Positions 51,196 to 63,418 of a DNA stretch of 64,000 nt are shown piece after piece (position 1 is the stretch's first letter; every line of letters starts with the position of its first letter). The position numbers were made by a program, and so were the translations under genes. The DNA is taken from positions 71,820,809-71,884,808 of the forward strand of contig CM067344.1 in assembly GCA_034190875.2 (NCBI GenBank), written 5' to 3'. Origin of the DNA: Urechis unicinctus. Lineage: Eukaryota > Annelida > Polychaeta > Xenopneusta > Urechidae. The notes under the pieces were generated by a model. That model saw only the letters and a program-made list of their open reading frames with translations, was not told the DNA's origin and searched no databases.

Positions 51196-51768
51196 AAAAG
51201 AGTTTTTTAGGCTTGCTAAGAGCGTTACTGTAGCCTTCCGCCCGAGGAAATATGTGAAGAACCAAAGCATTTTGTCATAGCGTCTTGTCATAGCGTCTCT
51301 TAAAACGCGTGGAATTCTCTGTTCAGTTTGCAGCCGTCAGTCAGTTGACTCTATATCTTTAACAGACACCGAGCCCCGAGACGTTGAATCAAAAGTCAGA
51401 TGTGCTTTTGATGATTTCAAGGTATTGTCACCCGATGACGGAGGTGTATTTTGTGTCATTTTATAATCACCACACAGCTGAACGTAGCCATAAACACTTT
51501 GCTTCAGACCGCCACGTGTCCCTTCCCTTGCTTGACATTTATTTACAATCTAGAACCACCATCTACAGCACAGACCTGGAAGATCGAGGATCATAAACTG
51601 CGCGGACGCTGTGTGAGACGAACTGTTTTCGATAGATCTACCTCAAAGCAGGGGAGCAGGGTGTCCGCGTTGATATCCCTATACCTGACAATACACAAAC
51701 ACAATAAACTCAGAATACACAAGCATAATCACTTGACTAACTTTTTACTACAACAAATGCAGAGGTAA

Positions 51769-52102
51769 TGTTACGGCAGTTCCCGCCGTTTAATTTGCTT
51801 TACAAGGACCTCAGTCTTGTTTCTCCGCGCCATTCGCCAGGTGGCGCTCTGGTTGTTGTTATGCTTCCGCCCAAACGGAAAACGTGCTATCGAAATTTAT
51901 CTCCCCAAATCTCCCGGAAAAGTGGTATGTAATTGTTTAATTCCCATGTAATATGAAGTAAAACCTTCCCTATTATTATAACACTTACCAGATCTCTCTT
52001 TGTGAAATGCAGTTTTCACGTTACGAAAAGACGGCGTAAAATAAACGAATGATGCACCTTAACTAGCGTCATTATTACTCGGCGCCGACCGGACCCAGTA
52101 CA
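51769..52102 (+). mobile_element. Solo LTR of a BEL/Pao-type retrotransposon
   Basis: The 334-bp sequence begins TGTTACGGCAG and ends CCCAGTACA. It is flanked on both sides by the same 5-bp target-site duplication, GGTAA (51764-51768 and 52103-52107). It contains an AATAAA at about 52039. The LTR at 57830-58163 is the same length and appears identical. No internal region is present on either side, so it is a solo LTR. Its orientation is given by the pol gene upstream of the second LTR. Confidence 0.92.
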
Positions 52103-52479
52103 GGTAATGTGATAAAATTCTAACAGCTTATCATTCATAATTGATAATTAATCACTAACAAAAATGCTGCAAACAATTAATCAGTATATTACTTTGCTCC
52201 TTCAGGGGTTTTGATGTGGTACTCCTTTGAAGTTCTTATTGCGATCATAAGCTTCAAGCCTGAGGACGAGATGGCAACACCTTCAATAAACCACAACCAT
52301 ATGGTCTGGTTATACAAGTGGCGATAACAAGCAGTTTTTTAATAATCCTCATACCCAGGCCTCTCCTTGTATTTAACCAAGTAGACCAGAAGGGTGGGTG
52401 TCGGAGTAGGAAACACTAAACCCAGTGTTCTGGATATTAAAAAAAACAACAGCGTCAGATTATCTGATCGAAGAGGCTG

Positions 52480-52493
52480 GGGGGGGGGGGTGT

Positions 52494-52529
<36 letters not shown>
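52480..52529. repeat. Poly-G tract (left copy)
   Basis: About 48 of 50 bases are G with one internal T. The equivalent tract in the right copy (58546-58569) is about half as long. A second G-run is at 53022-53039, with its counterpart at 59061-59079. They are probable polymerase or assembly slippage sites. Confidence 0.97.
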
Positions 52530-53929
52530 CGAAATAGTATCAAAACAATTATTAAGAAAAAGGACAGGGTTATTACATGGAAGCTGACATTTATTAAATA
52601 TTTATTTTCGCTGATTTTAAGCCTATAGTGCGACGTGTTTTGGCAACAGAAAGGCTCTGCAAGACGTCATTATTCTCGATAGCGCCACCTTACGATTACA
52701 GTGTATTATTATTCGGGATGCAATCACAGCAGAGCCACTCCAAATGAACCCTCACATATTAGCTATAAATCATTTGGCTTCACATCGGTGGTTATGCGTG
52801 GTAGTACAGAGCAAGCACGGTGTGAGGCCAGCATTGATTGGTCTACCCTCGATTGTGCTCGCTAGTTAGAAAATCGATCGCAGGATAGGTACTCCTAGTG
52901 TGCTAGTTAAAGTCGAGTCAATTATCTAATGTGATTTTTCACCTTTCGCGCTGGGAATAATAGTTTTTGAATCCATTGCTGTGTTGAGCAAGTGGCGGAC
53001 CCTAGGGCAAATTACATTGTGGGGGGGGGGGGGGGGGGGTCGTTTTCTTTTATAGGACAAGTAATAGTTTTCAAACTGAGATTTTTGGGGGGCTCTTTGT
53101 GGCACTTGCACGACTTGCCCGTAGATAATCCGACCCTCCTTAAATATTTGAGGAGCATCGACTTTTCATGCCAGTCGCATAATACTTGCTGACATGCGGC
53201 AAACGAAATGTAACTAGAAGAGTTAAGTACAAATTCATGAAAACAATTTTAAAATCGACCCAGTATTATTAACTATATCGGGGTGTTGATGCATCTTGTG
53301 GGCGTTTTTTTGGACTTTAAGCTCAGTTTGCGAAACATCTATTGGGAATATACAATAAGTTGTATTAGTTAAGAGTTCGGAATAGCATGGGCTATCGTCA
53401 GGCGCAAGCATTTTTACGATACGACCATTCACGACGGAGAAACGACACGTTAACTTCCGATTGCACTGCTAAACGTCATCGACATCCATAAAAAACCTTA
53501 TCGTTCGGTAGCCACTACCTTTAACAATATTTGACCCAATTGTTATGACCATCCATCGAATAAAGTCCATGTTATAAGCGATTAAAAGATGTGGTAAAAT
53601 AATACCACATATTTTCGAGTGGGGGGCAACGGGACGAAATATATGCTTATTTCGTCATGACATTTGTTATGAAAAGTTGGCTATTAAAGTAGGCTACAAG
53701 GAACAATAATCTTTTCCAGAATCGCACCGTATGGTAAGATGATATCAAGGATTGAAAAATTTAATTTTTCCCCCAAACAAATTGCGACCTGTATCGCGTG
53801 CCCAATTTTTTTTTACAAACCAACCAACCCACATACAAACCGGACTGATCGCCATAACTTGGCGAGATTATAAATGTTTTCGGGGGAATGGCAGAAAATT
53901 TGGATTTTGGTTGTTATTATGTTTCAGCT

Positions 53930-54720
53930 TTATAGTATTTGAGAGGGGGATTTCCAATACTATTGAGGTTACGAATGGGGATATCATTGATAATTATGTT
54001 GAACAAAGTAGGAGACAACACACTCCTTTGAGGTACTCTGTACATTTTCTGTACAGTGAGGATTGGATAACGTATTGTTAGCTTTAACTTTAAAAGTTCT
54101 GTTTGATAAAAAGTTGGGGATCCAGTTAAGTGCTTAACATGATATACCTAACTTTTGGGCATTGATTTCTATCGAGGCTCTGTTTGCCATATCAATTGCT
54201 TTGGAGATGTCAAGAAATATGGCATGTGTATGTTTTTTGTTAGATATCAAATCTTTGTTAATTGATTCAGAGATGAGAAAAATGTTATCAATAGAACTGT
54301 GGTGAGGATGATACACAGATTGCTTAGGATTAAAAAGATTATTGTGATGCAAATGCTTAGAGATTCTGTTATTAAGGATGGTTTAAAAAACAATAGAAGC
54401 TACAAAAGTAAGATTTACAGGACGGTATGAGGAAGAAAGGAGGATATTTTTACCAGATTCAGGGCCAGTTGTTTTGTGCAAACAGTCGACTTTGTCACCT
54501 CGTGGTGATTGTTCCAGTGACCCGTGACAATGACTTCATTTCTGCTATGGTTGCAAAGTTAGGGTTTTTTTCAGGGACCCCTTCAAAGATGCTGTGCTTG
54601 ATTCCATGTATTTTCACAAATTCTGTTACTGAGTTTGCGTAGTCTTGTGCACCGATTTCTTTATTCCTTAAATAATTATTCACCTGTACCTCTAGTTGCA
54701 TATTGTCTGTGGTGAAATGT
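53930..54720 (-). pseudogene. Decayed non-LTR retrotransposon reverse transcriptase (left copy)
   Basis: Minus-strand translation in shifting frames gives the ordered blocks of a LINE RT: SSYRPVNLT then an in-frame stop, ILNNRISKHLHHNNLFNPKQS, AIFLDISKAID (the FLDLSKAFD block) and VPQRSVLSPTLFNIIINDIP (RT domain 4). At least one stop and one frameshift break it. The 5' part (54495-54701) is open but unrecognised. It is a dead fragment in the jockey/CR1-like range. Confidence 0.85.
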
Positions 54721-55184
54721 ATGATAAACTCTGAGATTTTGTGAGTCGTGAGTATTATAATTTATTTCTGTACTCATTGAAAATTCACGGTCCAATTATT
54801 AACTTGCTTAATGAAAGAGACAAACATGACTAGGTTACAAACAATTTTATCTTCACGATATTTAGAGTACTCGAGAGAAGATTTATTATAAATTACATAT
54901 CAATTCATTGTATAAAACATTGTAAAACTTTCAATGATATTCATATGTTGTCACACACTGATTTAGAAATTCATAGATACAATTGATATCCTCTCATCCA
55001 CATCTGCATTTTACAAACACTAACCATCATGTTAGGCAGTTGTGGGGAAATTTGCATAACAGACAAAGATAATGTGGAGGAAATCTTGACCTCACAGTGC
55101 TTCAGATTTTGAAGGTTTTTCATAAACCTATAAAGCGCTCAATAAGCACCCTCATGCCGGAGATCTAACTGTCAGACTGCACCA

Positions 55185-55325
<141 letters not shown>

Positions 55326-55983
55326 TAATAGACATAGCCCCTGGGTGAAATCACATTGTATGTATTAGTGACCACAGCTATTACCATGAAACCTAGTAAG
55401 TAAGCTGATGAGAATGTGACTGCAAGGGGCAATTATATTTTGATATCATTGTAAACCATGTAAAAATATTGAAATCATTGATTCATCCAATGATGGATGC
55501 CACTTCGTCGTCATTATAGTTGATTGATTAGCATCAGCAGACCATAGTTGTTAACGTTTTGACGCTTCCACACGCTATAGTGGATATTGTTATAATCACT
55601 TAGAGATGGGTGCATCAATGGGAACGCATTCATGATTTCCTAATCAGGCGATGGATTATGGTGCATGGTGTATGTTGCTGGTTTCAGGAAGGATGGACCT
55701 GGGACAAGCTGGTACCTCGTTTGCCTTAATAATTGGATTGAAATGATTGTATTGACGCAATTTGCCCAGTTTATGGTCTTGGGACAAGCTGTTTTTCTCG
55801 TTTGCTTTAACCTTAGTGGCTTAATAATAATAGCCTCAATCGATTCATCTTTACCTATGCTAGTATTAGCACAAAATGTCCTTCGGCAATGAAAAAGAAT
55901 ATCTTGCAAAAAGCATTTGTTTACAATAACCGATAGTCATGGGTGCTACACCGTGTGGTTTGTACTGATAGTGAAACCAAAAA

Positions 55984-56272
55984 GTTTATAGCGTCGCTAA
56001 CAGAGCTCACTCGGGGCCTGTTAGTCGAAGCGTTATTGTCATGGCGTCTTGTCATAGCGTCTTAAAACCACGTGGAATGCTCTGTTTACTTTGGAGCTGT
56101 AGTCGCCTCGACCAATCAGATGACTCAATATCTTTAACAGCCGCCGAGCCCCGAGACGTTGGATCAACAGTCCCATGTGCTTTTGTTGATTACGGTTGCA
56201 ATGTATCATAATTAGGGAAGCGATCACCGCAGAGCCACACGAAGTGAGCCCTATTAGCGTAGCTATAAACTC
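55984..56272 (+). mobile_element. 290-bp MITE with inverted ends (left copy)
   Basis: The left end, GTTTATAGCGTCGCTAACAG then AGCTCACTCGG, is the imperfect inverse of the right end, CGAAGTGAGCCCTATTAGCG then TAGCTATAAAC. The inverted repeat is about 32 bp. The inside matches 51237-51430 and, in reverse, 7810-7915. No ORF is seen. Confidence 0.8.
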
Positions 56273-56918
56273 TTTAGTGATACCCACCATCGTTTTGTCG
56301 ATATATGCCTGCACTTTTGCCTAGATGAGTGCAAATATTGAGCAGGGATTTATATTTGTCTTGCTGTTGCTCTTGCTCAGCTTTTGTGAAAGAACGCATT
56401 GCATGTAGAAGGCTATTTTCAAACACTGATCACGAATCACTGTGTTTGGCAGTGCTTGGTAGCTAAAATTGCAGACCAATGCCCAAGAAAGTTTTTGAGG
56501 TGCATACTGATTTCCAAACAGGACAAATATTCATAGCTAAGATGTGGCAATGACTCGTGTTTTCTCAAATTATTTCAGATAATTGATTATCTGTGGCTTG
56601 ATTAGTATTTGTAGTCACAGCTGTTGCTGTTCCTTTTGGTTTTTATTTGAGAACATTCCAACTATGTGCTCCAGTGATCGGTTGAATTTGTATTTGCATA
56701 TTTGCCATTGAAAACAGGCAATGGCATATTCACAATTCTACAATCAACTAGATCGCCATGTAGTAAGAATTTTAATGTATTTAAGAATTTCCACAGATTG
56801 TGGCTTAAACTGAATTCAATATGTCAATGAATATCTAAATAAGCAAAAAAACAAAAACTACACTTGTTGTAAAACACAAAACAACTTTTCGTTAATTGAA
56901 GAAGGATGTGTTTCTCAC

Positions 56919-57100
56919 CTGATTATGTGGTCTAGTGGATAAATATCGCCAATTTTGGGGTTGCCTCTGTACGTGTAGTTAAATGGAGTATTTCGTGTTA
57001 TAGTCGCATTAAACACAACCGTTATAGGCATCAACATATCTATATCACTTTCGTTCGTCGACGGTGAGAAGAAGTAGGCGGTGTTACCTGACGCATAGCT
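56919..57100 (-). pseudogene. Orphan IPT exon of receptor copy C (left duplicate, truncated)
   Basis: It encodes NTAYFFSPSTNESDIDML and YRGNPKIGDIYPLDHII, the equivalent of exon 4 in copies A and B. The donor side is intact (CAG|GTGAGA). The acceptor side has been replaced: the duplication ends at 57100, one base inside the exon edge, and pol sequence follows. It cannot be spliced as it stands. Confidence 0.85.
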
Positions 57101-57773
57101 GGACACGTCAAAGATACAGAGCGAGCTGCTGAAGGACCAATGTGACTGGTTCGAGTTTAACATGAACTTTCCGCTCTCTAGCCACATGGGCGGAGTGTGG
57201 GAAAGGATGGTGAGATCGGTTCGCGCCGTACTGTCCGAACTGCTGGAACGTCATGGAAGCCAACTCGACGACGAACTGCTTGAGACTCTTATGGTGGAGG
57301 CTGAAATGACCGTCAACTCACGACCGCTCACACTTCCGGACAAAACTCACCCCGAGACGTCAATCCCGATCACTCCGTCGCAGCTGCTGACACTCAGAAA
57401 AACAGTCGTCCTCCCTCCTCCTGGGAGATTTGTTCAAGAAGATCTCTACTGCCGACGTCGCTGGCGACGCGTGCAACACCTGGCCAATGAGTTTTGGACA
57501 AGATGGCGCAGAGAATTCCTCCCAACACTCACCGAACGTCGCAAGTGGACGCGCGAGAAGGACAATCTCCAGCCCGGCGACATCGTACTGATGATCGACA
57601 ACGACGCGCCGCGATGCAACTGGCCGAGAGCAGTCGTGACCAAGACATTCCCCGGCGATGACGGACTGGTACGCAAGGTCGAGGTCCGAAAAAACCTGTC
57701 CAACTACGAGAGACCTGTTCACAAACTTGTGTTGCTTCTGAGACCGGGTACCCCCGTCGAGGGAGCCAAGTGA
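57101..57773 (+). pseudogene. 3' end of a BEL/Pao retrotransposon pol (integrase C-terminus)
   Basis: The reading frame is open from the duplication junction to a stop at 57771-57773 (about 224 codons). SSHMGGVWERMVRSVRAVL is the BEL/Pao integrase core end, with the Glu of WER a likely catalytic residue. It continues through TVNSRPLT and ANEFWTRWRREFLP, and then the terminal domain GDIVLMIDNDAPRCNWPRA. Protease, RT, RNase H and most of the integrase are absent because sequence to the left switches to host DNA. GC content and codon use differ sharply from the flanks. A purine-rich AGGGGAG (57820-57826) before the LTR fits a polypurine tract. Confidence 0.92.
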
Positions 57774-57829
57774 TGTTTACATGTTTGTATGTTTGTATTG
57801 TTTGTATTGTACCCAATCCAGGGGAGCCA

Positions 57830-58163
57830 TGTTACGGCAGTTCCCGCCGTTTAATTTGCTTTACAAGGACCTCAGTCTTGTTTCTCCGCGCCATTCGCCA
57901 GGTGGCGCTCTGGTTGTTGTTATGCTTCCGCCCAAACGGAAAACGTGCTATCGAAATTTATCTCCCCAAATCTCCCGGAAAAGTGGTATGTAATTGTTTA
58001 ATTCCCATGTAATATGAAGTAAAACCTTCCCTATTATTATAACACTTACCAGATCTCTCTTTGTGAAATGCAGTTTTCACGTTACGAAAAGACGGCGTAA
58101 AATAAACGAATGATGCACCTTAACTAGCGTCATTATTACTCGGCGCCGACCGGACCCAGTACA
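57830..58163 (+). mobile_element. 3' LTR of the BEL/Pao element
   Basis: This 334-bp LTR appears identical to 51769-52102. It follows the pol stop by 56 bases and is followed by GGTAA (58164-58168), the same target duplication as the solo LTR. That shared 5-bp site shows both LTRs mark the same original insertion event. Confidence 0.93.
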
Positions 58164-58830
58164 GGTAATGTGATAAAATTCTAACAGCTTATCATTCATA
58201 ATTGATAATTAATCACTAACAAAAATGCTGCAAACAATTAATCAGTATATTACTTTGCTCCTTCAGGGGTTTTGATGTGGTACTCCTTTGAAGTTCTTAT
58301 TGCGATCATAAGCTTCAAGCCTGAGGACGAGATGGCAACACCTTCAATAAACCACAACCATATGGTCTGGTTATACAAGTGGCGATAACAAGCAGTTTTT
58401 TAATAATCCTCATACCCAGGCCTCTCCTTGTATTTAACCAAGTAGACCAGAAGGGTGGGTGTCGGAGTAGGAAACACTAACCCAGTGTTCTGGATATTTA
58501 AAAAAACAACAGCGTCAGATTATCTGATCGAAGAGGCTGTGTGTGTGGGGGGGGGGGGGGGGGGGGGGGCGAAATAGTATCAAAACAATTATTAAGAAAA
58601 AGGACAGGGTTATTACATGGAAGCTGACATTTATTAAATATTTATTTTCGCTAATTTTAAGCCTATAGTGCGACGTGTTTTGGCAACAGAGAGGCTCTGC
58701 AAGACGTCATTATTCTCGATAGCGCCACCTTACGATTACAGTGTATTATTATTCGGGATGCAATCACAGCAGAGCCACTCCAAATGAACCCTCACATATT
58801 AGCTATAAATCATTTGGCTTCACATCGGTG
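58164..58830 (+). mobile_element. Right part of the TIR transposon-like element (right duplicate)
   Basis: It is the duplicate of 52103-52788, ending in the GAGCCACTC to TTAGCTATAAA terminal repeat near 58810. Its left half is absent because the pol/LTR segment precedes it. Confidence 0.6.
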
Positions 58831-59964
58831 GTTATGCGTGGTAGTACAGAGCAAGCACGGTGTGAGGCCAGCATTGATTGGTCTACCCTCGATTGTGCTC
58901 GCTAGTTAGAAAATCGATCGCAGGATAGGTACTCCTAGTGTGCTAGTTAAAGTCGAGTCAATTATCTAATGTGATTTTTCACCTTTCGCGCTGGGAATAA
59001 TAGTTTTTGAATCCATTGCTGTGTTGAGCAAGTGGCGGACCCTAGGGCAAATTACATTGTGGGGGGGGGGGGGGGGGGGTCGTTTTCTTTTATAGGACAA
59101 GTAATAGTTTTCAAACTGAGATTTTTGGGGGGCTCTTTGTGGCACTTGCACGACTTGCCCGTAGATAATCCGACCCTCCTTAAATATTTGAGGAGCATCG
59201 ACTTTTCATGCCAGTCGCATAATACTTGCTGACATGCGGCAAACGAAATGTAACTAGAAGAGTTAAGTACAAATTCATGAAAACAATTTTAAAATCGACC
59301 CAGTATTATTAACTATATCGGGGTGTTGATGCATCTTGTGGGCGTTTTTGGACTTTAAGCTCAGTTTGCGAAACATCTATTGGGAATATACAATAAGTTG
59401 TATTAGTTAAGAGTTCGGAATAGCATGGGCTATCGTCAGGCGCAAGCATTTTTACGATACGACCATTCACGACGGAGAAACGACACGTTAACTTCCGATT
59501 GCACTGCTAAACGTCATCGACATCCATAAAAAACCTTATCGTTCGGTAGCCACTACCTTTAACAATATTTGACCCAATTGTTATGACCATCCATCGAATA
59601 AAGTCCATGTTATAAGCGATTAAAAGATGTGGTAAAATAATACCACATATTTTCGAGTGGGGGCAACGGGACGAAATATATGCTTATTTCGTCATGACAT
59701 TTGTTATGAAAAGTTGGCTATTAAAGTAGGCTACAAGGAACAATAATCTTTTCCAGAATCGCACCGTATGGTAAGATGATATCAAGGATTGAAAAATTTA
59801 ATTTTTCCCCCAAACAAATTGCGACCTGTATCGCGTGCCCAATTTTTTTTACAAACCAACCAACCCACATACAAACCGGACTGATCGCCATAACTTGGCG
59901 AGATTATAAATGTTTTCGGGGGAATGGCAGAAAATTTGGATTTTGGTTGTTATTATGTTCAGCT

Positions 59965-60765
59965 TTATAGTATTTGAGAGGGGGATTTCCAATACTATTG
60001 AGGTTACGAATGGGGATATCATTGATAATTATGTTGAACAAAGTAGGAGACAACACACTCCTTTGAGGTACTCTGTACATTTTCTGTACAGTGAGGATTG
60101 GATAACGTATTGTTAGCTTTAACTTTAAAAGTTCTGTTTGATAAAAAGTTGGGGATCCAGTTAAGTGCTTAACATGATATACCTAACTTTTGGGCATTGA
60201 TTTCTATCGAGGCTCTGTTTGCCATATCAATTGCTTTGGAGATGTCAAGAAATATGGCATGTGTATGTTTTTTGTTAGATATCAAATCTTTGTTAATTGA
60301 TTCAGAGATGAGAAAAATGTTGTTATCAATAGAACTGTGGTGAGGATGATACACAGATTGCTTAGGATTAAAAAGATTATTGTGATGCAAATGCTTAGAG
60401 ATTCTGTTATTAAGGATGGTTTAAAAAACAATAGAAGCTACAAAAGTAAGATTTACAGGACGGTATGAGGAAGAAAGGAGGATATTTTTACCAGATTCAG
60501 GGCCAGTTGTTTTTTGTGCAAACAGTCGACTTTGTCACCTCGTGGTGATTGTTCCAGTGACCCGTGACAATGACTTCATTTCTGCTATGGTTGCAAAGTT
60601 AGGGTTTTTTTTTTCAGGGACCCCTTCAAAGATGCTGTGCTTGATTCCATGTATTTTCACAAATTCTGTTACTGAGTTTGCGTAGTCTTGTGCACCGATT
60701 TCTTTATTCCTTAAATAATTATTCACCTGTACCTCTAGTTGCATATTGTCTGTGGTGAAATGTAT
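59965..60765 (-). pseudogene. Decayed LINE reverse transcriptase (right copy)
   Basis: It is the duplicate of 53930-54720 with the same stop and frame breaks. Small extra indels occur in T-runs near 60515 and 60605, plus one extra GTT codon (IDNNIF against IDNIF). Confidence 0.85.
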
Positions 60766-61227
60766 GATAAACTCTGAGATTTTGTGAGTCGTGAGTATTA
60801 TAATTTATTTCTGTACTCATTGAAAATTCACGGTCCAATTATTAACTTGCTTAATGAAAGAGACAAACATGACTAGGTTACAAAACAATTTTATCTTCAC
60901 GATATTTAGAGTACTCGAGAGAAGATTTATTATAAATTACATATCAATTCATTGTATAAAACATTGTAAAACTTTCAATGATATTCATATGTTGTCACAC
61001 ACTGATTTAGAAATTCATAGATACAATTGATATCCTCTCATCCACATCTGCATTTTACAAACACTAACCATCATGTTAGGCAGTTGTGGGGAAATTTGCA
61101 TAACAGACAAAGATAATGTGGAGGAAATCTTGACCTCACAGTGCTTCAGATTTTGAAGGTTTTTCATAAACCTATAAAGCGCTCAATAAGCACCCTCATG
61201 CCGGAGATCTAACTGTCAGACTGCACC

Positions 61228-61397
<170 letters not shown>

Positions 61398-62045
61398 AAT
61401 AGACATAGCCCCTGGGTGAAATCACATTGTATGTATTAGTGACCACAGCTATTACCATGAAACCTAGTAAGTAAGCTGATGAGAATGTGACTGCAAGGGG
61501 CAATTATATTTTGATATCATTGTAAACCATGTAAAAATATTGAAATCATTGATTCATCCAATGATGGATGCCACTTCGTCGTCATTATAGTTGATTGATT
61601 AGCATCAGCAGACCATAGTTGTTAACGTTTTGACGCTTCCACACGCTATAGTGGATATTGTTATAATCACTTAGAGATGGGTGCATCAATGGGAACGCAT
61701 TCATGATTTCCTAATCAGGCGATGGATTATGGTGCATGGTGTATGTTGCTGGTTTCAGGAAGGATGGACCTGGGACAAGCTGGTACCTCGTTTGCCTTAA
61801 TAATTGGATTGAAATGATTGTATTGACGCAATTTGCCCAGTTTATGGTCTTGGGACAAGCTGTTTTCTCGTTTGCTTTAACCTTAGTGGCTTAATAATAA
61901 TAGCCTCAATCGATTCATCTTTACCTATGCTAGTATTAGCACAAAATGTCCTTCGGCAATGAAAAAGAATATCTTGCAAAAAGCATTTGTTTACAATAAC
62001 CGATAGTCATGGGTGCTACACCGTGTGGTTTGTACTGATAGTGAA

Positions 62046-62341
62046 ACCAAAAAGTTTATAGCGTCGCTAACAGAGCTCACTCGGGGCCTGTTAGTCGAAG
62101 CGTTATTGTCATGGCGTCTTGTCATAGCGTCTTAAAACCACGTGGAATGCTCTGTTTACTTTGGAGCTGTAGTCGCCTCGACCAATCAGATGACTCAATA
62201 TCTTTAACAGCCGCCGAGCCCCGAGACGTTGGATCAACAGTCCCATGTGCTTTTGTTGATTACGGTTGCAATGTATCATAATTAGGGAAGCGATCACCGC
62301 AGAGCCACACGAAGTGAGCCCTATTAGCGTAGCTATAAACT
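62046..62341 (+). mobile_element. 290-bp MITE with inverted ends (right copy)
   Basis: It is the duplicate of the element at 55984-56272, with one missing T near 62342 beside its right end. Confidence 0.8.
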
Positions 62342-62987
62342 CTTAGTGATACCCACCATCGTTTTGTCGATATATGCCTGCACTTTTGCCTAGATGAGTG
62401 CAAATATTGAGCAGGGATTTATATTTGTCTTGCTGTTGCTCTTGCTCAGCTTTTGTGAAAGAACGCATTGCATGTAGAAGGCTATTTTCAAACACTGATC
62501 ACGAATCACTGTGTTTTGGCAGTGCTTGGTAGCTAAAATTGCAGACCAATGCCCAAGAAAGTTTTTGAGGTGCATACTGATTTCCAAACAGGACAAATAT
62601 TCATAGCTAAGATGTGGCAATGACTCGTGTTTTCTCAAATTATTTCAGATAATTGATTATCTGTGGCTTGATTAGTATTTGTAGTCACAGCTGTTGCTGT
62701 TCCTTTTGGTTTTTATTTGAGAACATTCCAACTATGTGCTCCAGTGATCGGTTGAATTTGTATTTGCATATTTTCCATTGAAAACAGGCAATGGCATATT
62801 CACAATTCTACAATCAACTAGATCGCCATGTAGTAAGAATTTTAATGTATTTAAGAATTTCCACAGATTGTGGCTTAAACTGAATTCAATATGTCAATGA
62901 ATATCTAAATAAGCAAAAAAACAAAAACTACACTTGTTGTAAACACAAAACAACTTTTCGTTAATTGAAGAAGGATGTGTTTCTCAC

Positions 62988-63418
62988 CTGATTATGTGGT
63001 CTAGTGGATAAATATCGCCAATTTTGGGGTTGCCTCTGTACGTGTAGTTAAATGGAGTATTTCGTGTTATAGTCGCATTAAACACAACCGTTATAGGCAT
63101 CAACATATCTATATCACTTTCGTTCGTCGACGGTGAGAAGAAGTAGGCGGTGTTACCTGACGCATAGCTCCTGTACACAGAGTCAAGTATTTATCCACTT
63201 TGTTTCACAAACAATTCATACATTTATCAGTGTTACCGAGGTGCCAAACTTTTTGGTTACTCACACATTAATTTCATTGCCATAGTATCCTATATACGCG
63301 GTAGATGGCGGCAATTGACTGAAGTATTGGCCTGTCAAGGTGATGTTTGTTCCACCAGCGATTGGTCCAAATAAAGGTGTAGCGTTGTCCACAAGATTAT
63401 CAATGACCCGTGTGTATA
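62988..63418 (-). CDS. Plexin-like IPT protein copy C, two exons only (continues beyond window)
   Basis: Exon 63265-63418 encodes an IPT module (PLFGPIAGGTNITLTGQYFS), and exon 62988-63170 encodes the next segment (GNTAYFFSP to YPLDHIIR). Both have good splice sites and match copies A and B exon for exon. The 5' exons (signal peptide, EGF) should lie beyond 64000. No exon equivalent to A or B exons 5-8 (SGGTSL module, LDIPDEFL exon, TM exon) occurs between 62988 and copy B. Copy C is therefore 3'-truncated or uses unrelated 3' exons, and is likely a pseudogene. Confidence 0.75.

Larger units (their letters stand above)
51196..52788 (+). mobile_element. Longer TIR DNA transposon-like element, interrupted by a solo LTR
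   Basis: The left end (AAAGAGTTTTTTAGGCTTGC then TAAGAGCG) resembles the terminal repeat of the 290-bp relative at 55984-56270. The right end (GAGCCACTCCAAATGAACCC then TCACATATTAGCTATAAA) is its inverted counterpart. 51237-51430 matches 56040-56200 (CCGAGCCCCGAGACGTTG shared). After removal of the 334-bp LTR and one 5-bp duplication, about 1.25 kb remains. No transposase is seen, so it is non-autonomous or decayed. Confidence 0.6.

Noticed and set aside
52992..53192. Gly-rich ORF and its identical twin at 59032-59232
   Set aside because: Driven by the poly-G tract. It is repeated only because of the 5.3-kb duplication.
57360..57816. Minus-strand ORFs over the pol segment
   Set aside because: They are shadows of the GC-rich BEL/Pao integrase frame on the plus strand.
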